From Polyodon spathula (lineage: Eukaryota > Chordata > Actinopteri > Acipenseriformes > Polyodontidae): 64,000 nucleotides of DNA. Position 1 is the first letter of the stretch, and each line of letters starts with the position of its first letter. Below, one piece after another: positions 1 through 9,429 of the stretch. Under the pieces are notes generated by a model. The model was given only the letters and a program-made list of their open reading frames with translations, did no database searches and was not told the DNA's origin. Position numbers and translations under genes: made by a program. Location: positions 17,988,825 to 18,052,824 of the forward strand of contig NC_054559.1 of NCBI RefSeq assembly GCF_017654505.1. Reading direction: 5' to 3'.

Positions 1-900
1 CTGGGTGTTTTTTTTCCCCCTGTACAAATTATACGGTCAGCAGACAGGAGGTGGAGCAGACAAGCTACTTGATGTGATGATGGGTTTTTGTTTTGTTTAG
101 TTTTATTTTTTATGTTCTCTACTTTAAGAAGAAAGTCGAAAAGTTAATGAGATCGGTCAGCGTGAAGAGTAACCAGGAGCAGCATTACAAATACAGATGA
201 AACAAAAAATTGTGACGTTCTCTGAATAAAGCGTCTGTATATTATAATATAAAAAATAAAACATTGAGAAAATAAAAACTATAAAAAAATTCTGTGTTTG
301 CTTTTTTCGGGGGGGAGGTAATTAAATGCTTTGTGTATTTAGTGGTTTGGTTATTAAATGTGTAGTTAATGAAATATATAGAAAACAGCATTCAGCTGTA
401 AAGGAAATGTCTCAAACTATACTTCCTTAAACAGAAGTATTAAAAATAAATACATGTTACTTAGTTAGCTGCGTTAAAATGTAGATTTGATCATCCTTCG
501 ATGCACGCACACCTAGGTTTTGACATCATGACAGACACGCATGATCTGAAGAACGCAGGCTGCAGACACAAACCACTGTATTAACTACAACTCCCAGGAT
601 GCTGTAGGAATCAACCTGCTTCCACTGTGCAGTTTAAACACAAAGTGATCGCTGTCTGTGACCTTGGCATGATGTGAGAGGCGATCCGGTTTGAAACGTT
701 TTATTATTCTTCGTTGCAAAAACATTGTGTCGTGACCTCCATTTTATCAACGGGGCAAATGATGTGTTGTTGTGAAACCATGTGTGAAATTGAGTTTCAT
801 TGCTTTGGAATTTGATTGTAATTTTTGAAAAAGTAAGTCTTTTGCATTGCGAAAATATGTTGGGTTATCACTTTGAATCTATTATTATACATACAGTATA
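1..900. other. Intergenic, AT-rich, no gene seen
   Basis: No coding exon is recognised here. The stretch is AT-rich with homopolymer runs. Its one notable site is a ZNF143-like motif near 584, listed separately. A promoter of a gene lying to the left cannot be excluded. Confidence 0.5.
584..602 (+). promoter_or_regulatory. ZNF143/THAP11-type (SBS) motif
   Basis: The 19 bases read actacaactcccaggatgc, nearly identical to the vertebrate SBS promoter motif (ACTACAATTCCCAGAATGC) bound by ZNF143 and THAP11. Such sites usually lie close to transcription starts. No gene start is identified next to it, so its role is an inference. Confidence 0.45.
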
Positions 901-901
901 C

Positions 902-1074
902 AGGGATGGAAATAAGGCTCCTATTGCATAGCAATTTGACTCATTCCAGGTTCTAATACAAGCTTGATTAGCCCCAGTGTACAGGTAACAAGCTCAGTGT
1001 GTCTTACTAAACTTCTAGTAAAACCAGGAACGGATCGAACTGTTGTGCAATGGGAGTCTAATTTCCAGCCCTGG
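902..1074. mobile_element. Foldback MITE, copy A of a seven-copy family
   Basis: The left end reads gggatggaaataaggctcc and the right end reads gggagtctaatttccagccc. These are inverted complements, and the interior (tccaggtt...aagcttgattagcc) also folds back. Related copies lie near 3058, 11048, 23461, 35154, 37368 and 50115. No transposase is encoded, so it is a non-autonomous element of unknown superfamily. Confidence 0.7.
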
Positions 1075-1080
1075 TACCTA

Positions 1081-1084
<4 letters not shown>

Positions 1085-1113
<29 letters not shown>

Positions 1114-1114
1114 T
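1085..1114. repeat. (TG)n/(TA)n microsatellite
   Basis: A short run of gt then ta dinucleotides directly follows foldback MITE copy A. Confidence 0.85.
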
Positions 1115-1417
1115 TTATTAGTGTGTGTATTTATTTGTCTATATATGCACTCTCGTTTTTATCAACCAATACATACACATCATAACCTTTGCATAAAAAG
1201 ACAGCCGTGAGAAGTTAACTAAAAATGATCTATTATATATAATTCCATTCGAGTATCTTGTTCACGTCATTAATTCTTAAAATTATAAATAAAGGAACGG
1301 ACAACAAAAGCCCACCCAGTAAGTGTGTCTAACCTGGAGAGCCCGAATCCTGCAGGGTTAATACTTGTCTTCACCTCCTCAATGGGTAAAGATCTGGAAC
1401 AGCAGTTAATCTAGACT

Positions 1418-2094
1418 AAGCCAGTAACTGGTTGAATTAAGTAGCGGAGAAGCTCGATTGAAACCAGAAGATCTAGTAGCTCTCCAGGACCAGGGTTAAA
1501 GATAAGCCAGTAACTGGTTGAATTAAGTAGCGGAGAGCTCGATTGAAACCAGAAGATCTAGTAGCTCTCCAGGACCAGGGTTAAAGATAAGCCAGTAACT
1601 GGTTGAATTAAGTAGCGGAGAGCTCGATTGAAACCAGAAGATCTAGTAGCTCTCCAGGACCAGGGTTAGAGATAAGCCAGTAACTGGTTGAATTAAGTAG
1701 CGCAGAGCTCGATTGAAACCAGAAGATCTAGTAGCTCTCCAGGACCAGGGTTAGAGATAAGCCAGTAACTGGTTGAATTAAGTAGCGGAGAGCTCGATTG
1801 AAACCAGAAGATCTAGTAGCTCTCCAGGACCAGGGTTAGAGATAAGCCAGTAACTGGTTGAATTAAGTAGCGGAGAGCTCGATTGAAACCAGAAGATCTA
1901 GTAGCTCTCCAGGACCAGGGTTAGAGATAAGCCAGTAACTGGTTGAATTAAGTAGCGGAGAAGCTCGATTGAAACCAGAAGATCTAGTAGCTCTCCAGGA
2001 CCAGGGTTAGAGATAAGCCAGTAACTGGTTGAATTAAGTAGCGGAGAGCTCGATTGAAACCAGAAGATCTAGTAGCTCTCCAGGACCAGGGTTG
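1418..2094. repeat. 85-bp tandem array, eight copies
   Basis: Eight near-identical units of 85 or 86 bp begin at 1418, 1504, 1589, 1674, 1759, 1844, 1929 and 2015. Each contains ccagtaactggttgaatt, gagctcgattgaaaccag and ctccaggaccagggtt. Copies differ only by single substitutions (ttaaagat or ttagagat) or one extra base (ggagaagctc or ggagagctc), which points to recent amplification. The unit resembles the inner right arm of the foldback element at 2406-2696, which has ttaagtaattgagagctcgg and ccccaggaccaggctt. Confidence 0.95.
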
Positions 2095-2240
2095 GAGACC
2101 CCCTGACCGAGGGGCTTAAAATAAGGAGTTTAAAAAAAAATTCCAAAACGGGTCCAATCACAGCAGTCCCTCTGTTGAAACCACACCCTTGTCCCTCCCC
2201 TGGGTCCTCATCTCCGGTGGGAAGTAGCCTCGATCCAGCT
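2095..2240 (+). repeat. Dispersed repeat, forward copy
   Basis: The segment with ggagtttaaaaa, attccaaaa, tccaatcacagcagtccctc, aaccacaccc and gtccctcccctgggtcctc recurs in inverted orientation at about 6588-6715. It directly abuts the 85-bp array and may be part of the same composite element. No coding potential is recognised. Confidence 0.6.
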
Positions 2241-2405
2241 GCTTTGTGTGAGCACCGTGGACAGTCTGAACTCCGCTTTTCCTGTTCAGTAAACGCGATC
2301 CTCAGTCTTGCTTTGTTGAGCACCTTCTCCTAGTTTTAGCTTGCACTATAAACCTTTCATTTAGTTTCAAATCCGCCAAGTAGAACTAGCTCAGTTTATC
2401 AAGTG

Positions 2406-2696
2406 CAGCGGTTCCCAAGCCTGGGCCTGGGGACCCCCTGTGTCTGCTCCCGGTTACTTAACTAGACCCTTCACTGAACTGAGCACTGGTCTATTGTTTT
2501 CAGCTCTTAAACAGTTGCAGATTAAGTTAGCTAGAACATTGTATTAGTAAACTGAACTCTGCAACTGTTTTAGAGCTGAAAACAATTTAGAAGGTCTAAC
2601 AATTCAATGAAGGGTCTAGTTAAGTAATTGAGAGCTCGGTTGGAATGAAAACCAGCCGACACAGGGGGTCCCCAGGACCAGGCTTGGGAACCGCTG
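2406..2696. mobile_element. Foldback MITE with long terminal inverted repeats, possibly hAT-like
   Basis: The left end reads cagcggttcccaagcctggg; the right end is its inverted complement, ggcttgggaaccgctg. The arms continue inward for more than 100 bases (ggggaccccctgtgtc against gacacagggggtcccc, then gttttcagctctta against tagagctgaaaac), so the 291-bp element is almost wholly palindromic. The CAGNGGTTC terminus resembles hAT elements. The flanking 8-mers (atcaagtg and ccctagtg) agree at only five of eight positions, so a target-site duplication is not secure. Confidence 0.75.
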
Positions 2697-2699
2697 CCC

Positions 2700-4110
2700 T
2701 AGTGGACCCCTCTTTGCAACCCACCGTGACCACAAGCTGTTTGCGTGCTGCTTTTGTTTCTGTTGTGTCTTTTGTTTAATGTAAGAGAAAAAAAAAACAG
2801 GAACGAATCCTGAAAACAAAAAAGAACCAAGTGAGTAATTCTTGGCTAAATCCACGACTTGTGCTGCTCACAGTGTGTGTGTCTGTGTGTGTGTAGAGTG
2901 TAGACCTTAGAACAGCCGGTCTCAAATGTAATCATGTTGGTGATTCTTTCTCCCAAGCAGTTTTCATTCATCAGTGTAACTTGAATCCCCCCCCCTCCAC
3001 ACACACACACATTTTTATATTGTCCAGTCCCATTAAAGGGTTAAGTCTGGCCCCTGCTATACACTGTGGCTAATCAAGCTTGTATTAAAACCTGGAATGG
3101 GTAAAACTGCTATGCAGTAGGAGTCTTATTTCCCGTCCCTGATTCATGCAAGCAGTACGTTTTTTGTTTCTTTTTAAAGCTATTTTATTGGTTGATTTAA
3201 CTTCTGAGTGCGTCAGAGGAATTCTTTGTCTTTGATTTCTGCTTCCTACCTGAAGGGGCCTTTGTGCTCTTGAAATGAGTAATATTTGAGCTGACCCTAT
3301 TAAAAAGGTATAAAAAAAAAATAAAAACTTAGTTCATACAGCCCAACATATATAACAGCTGATGCAGTGCAATGAGAACAGGGTGATCGTTAACAACGCT
3401 AGGAACCAGTGGCTTATATAATGTACTGAAATCCAGGAGGGCAGCTAATACCCAATCCTGGTTTTATTGCTGCTGGAGACAGTCTGCACAATCCTTGCTT
3501 GTGTTTGGGGCTCCTGACGTGGTGATGCTGGATTACCCGGAGACGTGCCCTTGAAGGGACAGGCTCGCTGCAGGAGCAGACAGGAAGCTCAGAGGGGCTT
3601 AGGAGCTGGATGTGCATCATCACTCAATCAGACTGTGAGCTCCCTGGATTCCACCTGCCCCCACACTGAGCCTCTGCAGTCCTTCACATTTTGTGAGCAG
3701 TATATACTTGCTGTTCACCTTCTCTACCAGGAGGTGGCAGCACAGCCACATAAACAGCCAGGCCTGCTTTGATGTTGTGTCAATTCTATTATCAGCAAGT
3801 GTTTTGCGGCACAGTGGGCTTGGGGACGATCATGTTTGTTTTTGCATTTGGGCTAAAATAACCTCCCCTTTTAAAAGGTTTGGGTTTTGTTTTTGTTTAG
3901 GGAAGAACGTTGATACACTGATCGGTGGTTTTTGGAAGCTTGGGTCAGTTCACGACTTGCTAGTGAGGGAAGTTTTCCTTAGTGCATTGGGGTGTTGACT
4001 GGTTAGAACAAATATTTGTGTAAATGTAAAGCTTCTCACTATCTGAATTTTAATTAGTTGCTATCATTTGGAAACACTACTCTTTTTTATTCCAAATTGC
4101 AAAGTTGCAA
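2700..4110. other. Intergenic, no gene seen
   Basis: No exon is recognised. The stretch holds a GT run near 2874-2893, an AC run near 3000, a half copy of the foldback MITE and otherwise unique-looking sequence. Confidence 0.5.
3058..3141. mobile_element. Foldback MITE copy B, right half only
   Basis: This matches the right half of the family: acactgtggctaatcaagct, then tggaatgggtaaaactgc, then aggagtcttatttcc and gtccctg. The left half is absent. Confidence 0.65.
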
Positions 4111-4114
4111 TAGT

Positions 4115-4440
4115 ACGGTCCAGCGCAGTGGCTAAGAATTTATTGTACGGTGAAACACGGTGGACGGTAACAGGCTCGACTCTGTTGTGGAGAATTACAC
4201 AAACGTTGCATTGTACTGCACTGTACCAGCGTGCAATACATCGTGCGTGTGTTTTGGCTGGTGCGGACATTAAACAAAGCGTGGCCTGTATGCTATTCAC
4301 AGATATTAAAACCACTTATATAGTTTACCAGTTTTGCATTTCCACCATGTTAGTGAATCGTATTTACTTATTCATTCGTTTATTTAGAACAAGAACATGT
4401 ATTTTTGTATTACTTTATTAGTTTTTTTTTTTTTTTTTTG
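4115..4440 (+). mobile_element. Possible tRNA-derived SINE
   Basis: At 4121 the sequence cagcgcagtggctaag resembles a pol III A box (TGGCNNAGTGG). About 50 bases on, aggctcgactctg resembles a B box (GGTTCGANTCC). The segment ends near a long T run (4423-4439). A diverged tRNA-derived SINE fits, but its family and exact ends are not known. Confidence 0.35.
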
Positions 4441-4571
4441 CAAACAAAAACAACGTGTGCATTATGTTTATCTAATATAAATGTACGTATATAATAAAGA
4501 ATCCGAACAAACGTTAATCAGTCGTTTCTTGGTTTCAAATAAAGAGGAAAGCAGAGAGCCCAGTCCTGGAG

Positions 4572-7328
4572 ATGGACGGCTGCAGGCTGCGCCGGGGCCG
4601 CTTGGGAGACAAGGCTCTGAGACGCCTGGCAGAGATGCTGGACAACCTCGCGTGTGGCTGGAGGAGTCTGGCCATGGCGGTGGGCGAGCAGCCGCGTCTG
4701 TGCGGCAGGTGAGGTAGTAGCAGAAGCCGAGTGCAGTCCCCTCTCAACACTAGCCATTAAAAACTCATAACTTCTACCAGGATCCGGAGTTGAAAACAGC
4801 ACTATGTCTTTAATGGGCTTGATGTTAGGATACAGTTTAGGGTTGTGATTTTCAGGCAGTTTGGCTATTTAGGTGTTCTGAACGTGTATTGGTATGTTAT
4901 AGTACAGTTTGCATAATTACGGTTTATTCATGTCGTTTATTTATTTTGTCTTTGTTATTGTCGTTGTTTATTGTGCGTCCCTCATTCTGTTTTCTTTTTT
5001 TTTCTTCCTTGCATTAGAATTGTAGTGATTCAAAATGCGTTATTTTTGTTACTGACGAGTGTAAACATCAATCTCTTTCCTACTTTCTGTGAGGTCTCTA
5101 AATTACGGTTTAGTCCAATAAAAGCTTTCTCCTCTCCTTCTCTATGTCTCTCATCGCCGGACTGATCCGGCTATCATTTCCCTTAGCAAAAAACATATTC
5201 ACCGAAACTTTCAAGACCGTTTCAACAGGTTTCATGCGCTGCAACGCAAGGCTAAAAGAATTGAATCTGTTCAGTCTTGAACAAAGAAGACTACGTGGCG
5301 ACCTAATTCAAGCATTCAAAATTCTAAAAGGTATTGACAGTGTCGACCCAAGCGACTTTTTCAGCCTGAAAAAAGAAACAAGGACCAGGGGTCACAAATG
5401 GAGTTTAGAAAAAGGGGCATTCAGAACAGAAAATAGGAGACACTTTTTTACACAGAGAATTGTGAGGGTCTGGAATCAACTCCCCAGTAATGTTGTTGAA
5501 GCTGACACCCTGGGATCCTTCAAGAAGCTGCTTGATGAGATTTTGGGATCAATAAGCTACTAACAACCAAACGAGCAAGATGGGCCGAATGGCCTCCTCT
5601 CGTTTGTAAACTTTCTTATGTTCTTATGTTCAGATCTGCTGTGGGGAGTTTGCCTCGCCGTGCTTGCTGGGAGACGCGTTACACCTTCGAGATGTGAAAA
5701 GCGGGATCAAAGACAGACAGCAGGAGGTCAGGGGTTGATCACAAACTCGAAGCAGGGAGGCGTCTGTGTTCTGCCGCGCAGTATATAGAAGCTGCATTTC
5801 CCGGTTCCAAGATGTTCAATGAGCAAGACAGCTATGTTGCTTTTGTTATTAATCCTTAATAAGTGGGATATCCATTAAAAAAGTCCATGTAGATGCATCT
5901 CTGAATATCCATGTAGATGCATCTCTGAATATCCATGTAGATGCATCTCTGCACATCCATGTAGATGCATCTCTGAATATCCATGTAGATGCATCTCTGC
6001 ACATCCATGTAGATGCATCTCTGAATATCCATGTAGATGCATCTCTGCATATCCATGTAGATGCATCTCTGCATATCCATGTAGATGCATCTCTGCACAT
6101 CCATGTAGATGCATCTCTGCATATCCATGTAGATGCATCTCTGCATATCCATGTAGATGCATCTCTGCATATCCATGTAGATGCATCTCTGAATATCCAT
6201 GTAGATGCATCTCTGCACATCCATGTAGATGCATCTCTGAATATCCATGTAGATGCATCTCTGAATATCCATGTAGATGCATCTCTGCACATCCATGTAG
6301 ATGCATCTCTGCATATCCATGTAGATGCATCTCTGAATATCCATGTAGATGCATCTCTGAATATCCATGTAGATGCATCTCTGCACATCCATGTAGATGC
6401 ATCTCTGCACATCCATGTAGATGCATCTCTGCACATCCATGTAGATGCATCTCTGCATATCCATGTAGATGCATCTCTGCACATCCATGTAGATGCATCT
6501 CTGCATATCCATGTAGATTCATCTCTGCATATCCATGTAGATGTATCTATGCATATTTCTTACATGCCCCTAATAAGTGGGTCAAGGTTTGTTCCCATCA
6601 GAGGAAAGGGACCTGGGGGAGGGACGTGGGTGTGGTTTATACTGAGGCACTGCTCTGATTGGATACAAATTCTCACATTTTGGAATCTTTTTAAACTCCT
6701 CGGCTTGTCGATGTGGACCAGAGATAAAGTCAATGTTGCCTCGGAGTTGGTTATATTAATTTTTTTGAGTGTGTATGTGGGTGGGGTGGGGGGCATAAAA
6801 TTAGATTGCTGGTATCACAGTTGAGACCACACCCCCGTCACCCCCCTTGGGCGTGTCCTACATATGACAAACAAACTGTAGTCATGTTGGCTCTGAGCCT
6901 ACTGGAGTATAAAAACCAGGCATAGAGGCGACACAGACAGAGAAGCTCCCAGTACCTGCAGGTCATCAAGATCATCGATGTGGTGTCTCTCACCAGAGCT
7001 TCAGGTAACCACTAATAAAGATTTGAAGCATGGTCTGGCCTCATGGTTATAGCGTGACAAAGTAGTGAAATCCCTGTTGAGCTTCATTTCTAACCCTTCC
7101 TTGTGAGGGAAACTAGACTCCACTGTGATGGCACTGACGCCCGCTCCGTGTGTGTGTGTTGCAGCAAGGAGCTGAAGAGTTGCTCCCTGCAGGTTCTGAG
7201 GTCCAACGGCAGCCCGAGCCGGTACCTCTTCTCCCAGCTATCGGACCGGGCCTGTTCTGTGGGGTACCTGCTGCAGAGCCTCAAGAAGATTGACCACAAG
7301 GAGGCAGTCCAGTATCTGACAGCTGCAG
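4572..7328 (+). CDS. MALT1-like paracaspase, first two exons (death domain); gene incomplete
   Basis: Exon 1 is 4572-4708 (ATG in context gagATGg, donor cag|gtgagg, phase 2). Exon 2 is 7165-7328 (acceptor ttgcag|c, donor gcag|gttcct, phase 1). Joined, they encode about 100 residues. The first exon has GDKALRRLAEMLDN and CGWRSLAMAVG; the second has LKSCSLQVL, NGSPSRYLFSQL and YLLQSLKKIDHKEAVQYL. This parallels the human MALT1 N-terminal death domain (LRRLSELLDQ, GWRRLAELAG, LEQCSLKVL, EGSPSLCLLKL, ELSDFLQAMEHTEVLQLL) in order and spacing, including an exon break before the CSL motif. In MALT1 this domain precedes Ig modules and a caspase-like protease acting in CARD-BCL10 signalling to NF-kB. 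None of those later exons was found downstream, so the locus is a remnant, a short product or an incompletely read gene. It differs clearly from MALT1, so a fish paracaspase paralogue is likely. Confidence 0.72.
5190..5632 (+). mobile_element. CR1-type LINE, 3' end with reverse transcriptase C-terminus
   Basis: An open frame ending with a stop at 5563 encodes the conserved tail of CR1-like ORF2 proteins: LKELNLFSLEQRRLRGDL, AFKILKGIDSVDPSDFF, NRRHFFTQRIVRVWNQLP and GSFKKLLDEIL. The 3' untranslated part reads gatgggccgaatggcctcct, and the copy ends in repeats of ttcttatg, the short-repeat tail typical of CR1. It is strongly 5'-truncated, as usual for this family, and lies in intron 1 of the MALT1-like gene. 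The tail frame is still open, so the insertion may be fairly young. Confidence 0.88.
5884..6548. repeat. 24-bp minisatellite, about 27 copies
   Basis: The unit is tccatgtagatgcatctctg followed by a variable tetramer (aata, caca or cata). The 20-bp core is almost invariant; only the last units drift. Because 24 is divisible by three, the minus strand is stop-free in three frames for over 200 codons. Those frames are 8-residue repeats without a gene context and are judged non-coding. The array lies in intron 1 of the MALT1-like gene. Confidence 0.95.
6588..6715 (-). repeat. Dispersed repeat, inverted copy
   Basis: Read on the minus strand this segment has ggagtttaaaaagattccaa, tccaatcagagcagtgcctc, aaaccacaccca and gtccctcccccaggtcc. 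It aligns with 2095-2240 in the same order. Confidence 0.6.
6820..7012 (+). promoter_or_regulatory. Possible TATA promoter with short leader exon
   Basis: A CACCC-like stretch (gaccacaccc at about 6826) is followed by a TATA-like box (tataaaaacc at 6908). Further on, an ATG at 6979 opens nine codons that end at a good donor (cttcag|gtaacc at 7004-7005). The layout resembles a promoter with a first exon, inside the intron before the second MALT1-like exon. The frame does not join exon 2 in an obvious way, and no transcript evidence exists, so this is tentative. Confidence 0.25.
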
Positions 7329-8600
7329 GTTCCTGCGCTTTATTGATCTCATTACAGCTAAATACAGCCCAGTGAAGCCAGGGGGTGGGCGGTTCTTTAA
7401 ATGCATCTTTTAACCTGAGAGCTGCAAGGTTGTTGGTGTGTGCACCCAGCCTAGCAAGCCCGCATTTGAGTGTGCTGGAGTTTTGTGCCCCTTATAAAAC
7501 GTATTTCAAAGCATGGGTATGTTGGGTATAAGGTATGTTGTTTCCTCCCTGTGTTTCCTCCCAGATAGAGATCCAAAAGCACAGAGAGAGGGGTGGGTTT
7601 TGCACAGAGAGATTTAGTAATGCACAGCTATAGGAGCGAATATCGGGCTGCTCTGAGTTTCTGTTCGGCGACAGGATATACCTACTTAAAATGTCTGCAG
7701 TTTTTTGCATATTTTCCCGCAGATTTGGACTGAACTGTCTACTTGCTATGTCTGCATGACATTCTTGACAATTTGGTTTATTTATATTCTCCAAAGTTAG
7801 CTGTAGGGTGACCAGCTAAACATTGTAATTTTGCACCCCCCCCTGCCCCCCTCCTAAAATTCTAGGGGGGGGGGGGTTGCAAAACATTTGGCCCTAACTG
7901 CATATATTGGTAGGAGTCTGTTCCTCACGCTGGCCGTTTTACAGGTCACTTTCTTGGGAAGAAAAGTCTCTCTGCCATCGCATTAACCCCAGGACTCAAA
8001 GAGCTGGAAACGGCGCGTCCAAACCCTCACACCGCATGCCCGTGACAGTGAGGGGAATCGGGGACAGACAGCAGGAGACAGAGAGGCAGGCTGCGCAGGC
8101 AAGCAAGCTGCAAAGAGATCGTTATAACCCTTTGAAAAATAATCATTTTACGAATTAGGACTTTACATGGGAAATTAGGTTTAAAAACATATTGCAACAT
8201 TGTAAGAAAAGGGTAACTTGCCCTAAAAATAAACAGATAAATAAATAAATGTAAAGCTTCAATTCACGAGTTGCTTGTAAAAACAGGAGTCAGTTAAACG
8301 CGGCTAATATTCCCTGTAGCTGTTGAAGAATCCCTTCTTCCTCCACAGGTCTTCGCCTCTCTTCTTCGGCGGGTGGAGCGACGTGTTGTGGAGAGATGGC
8401 CGGAGCAGCTAGCTGGGATGCGGCTTCTTTGTGGGCCGCCAGCAGCATTAACACACTGCCTTTCGTTACGATAGAAAGGAGAACGAAAACCTCCAGTTTA
8501 CAACACAGCAGTCCAGAATGGTCACACCATCTATTATATTAACCCGGGCAGGAATTAACAGTACTTACTGAATATTTAACGAGCTAATTTCGTATACTCG
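7329..8600. other. Sequence after the second MALT1-like exon, no confirmed exon
   Basis: No Ig-domain or caspase-like exon can be recognised. One phase-compatible candidate follows the acceptor gttttacag at 7936-7944: it stays open for about 33 codons to a TGA at 8043. Another acceptor, ctccacag, at about 8342-8349 opens a longer frame without family resemblance. Both could be chance. Confidence 0.4.
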
Positions 8601-8639
8601 TCTCAGGATACTAACGGCAGCTTTTCTCCAGCCACAGTG

Positions 8640-8714
8640 ATTTATGCATCGTTCACCTCCTAGTCTCTGTAAATCGCTTTGGATAAAAGCGTCTGCTAAA
8701 CGGCTAATAATAAT
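8640..8714 (+). mobile_element. SINE/LINE L2-type 3' tail
   Basis: The bases from 8661 (tagtctctgtaaatcgcttt, then ggataaaagcgtctgctaaa) are the well-known 3' tail shared by L2-mobilised SINEs of fishes, followed by a short aataat run. The tRNA-like head is not clearly seen. Confidence 0.75.
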
Positions 8715-9420
8715 TTTCACGTCAAGAGGCGTAAAATGTATCGGGTGTCATGTTGCTTTCTCTCCACTGGGTGCCGCTGTTGTAAACTGGGTCCAGTGTA
8801 TGTTATTGAATTACATTATTATTATTATACCATGTTAGGAATTGGACCATTCGCCGTGGCTTTGATCTGAAATGGCCCCTTTCTCCTTAACTGTAGCTTT
8901 TGTTTCCTATTAACTGAATCGTGCTATTTCTGGTTTCGGATAAATCCCCAGTTTCCAAGATTAGAAATAATCCAATCCAGCGCGGGATCCCAGATTGTGT
9001 GTCCGGGGCATGTTCTTTATCCCCTGGGTAGATTGTCTGTCAACAACCCCTGTCCTCAATCGTTAATGCAGGACCTATTCTCTGACTTCGTAGAACTAGA
9101 TTATAAAATACTGGCCAGTAAGGCAAGATGGGTCTATCTGTCGGACCATTAAGACACAGAACCGGTGAATGAGAGTGGCAAATAAAAAAAACAAACAACG
9201 GGGAGTTAAAATGAAGCACGGTAAACGCACAGAATACGCATGGAGAAAGTCCGGCCAATGTACCGTGGCCTGCTGTACAGCTATACCATAACTTATCATA
9301 CAAGACAAACAAAACATACGGTCTCGGTCAAAAAAAAGAAAAAAAAAACTGGCGCCAGGCATCAAACCGGACCCCCTGCCCCCCCCTCCAATGATGTCAT
9401 GCGAAAAAGCTGTTCCCCAT
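8715..9420. other. Intergenic, no gene seen
   Basis: Nothing is recognised beyond unique-looking sequence and a short A-rich run near 9330-9350. Confidence 0.5.
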
Positions 9421-9429
9421 TGTAAAGCT

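Noticed and set aside
2406..2696. Assignment of the foldback element to hAT with an 8-bp duplication
   Set aside because: The flanking octamers agree at only five positions, so the superfamily is left open.
4481..4717. 78-codon frame over the first MALT1-like exon
   Set aside because: It is a different frame; the ATG at 4572 gives the death-domain frame, and only that frame joins exon 2 in phase.
5849..6522. Three overlapping minus-strand open frames of over 200 codons (8-residue repeats)
   Set aside because: They arise because the 24-bp repeat is a multiple of three without stops. There is no promoter, splice or family evidence, and all three frames are open.
1418..6548. CRISPR-like arrays (85-bp and 24-bp repeats)
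   Set aside because: Units are head-to-tail without unique spacers, and the DNA is vertebrate; these are tandem satellites.
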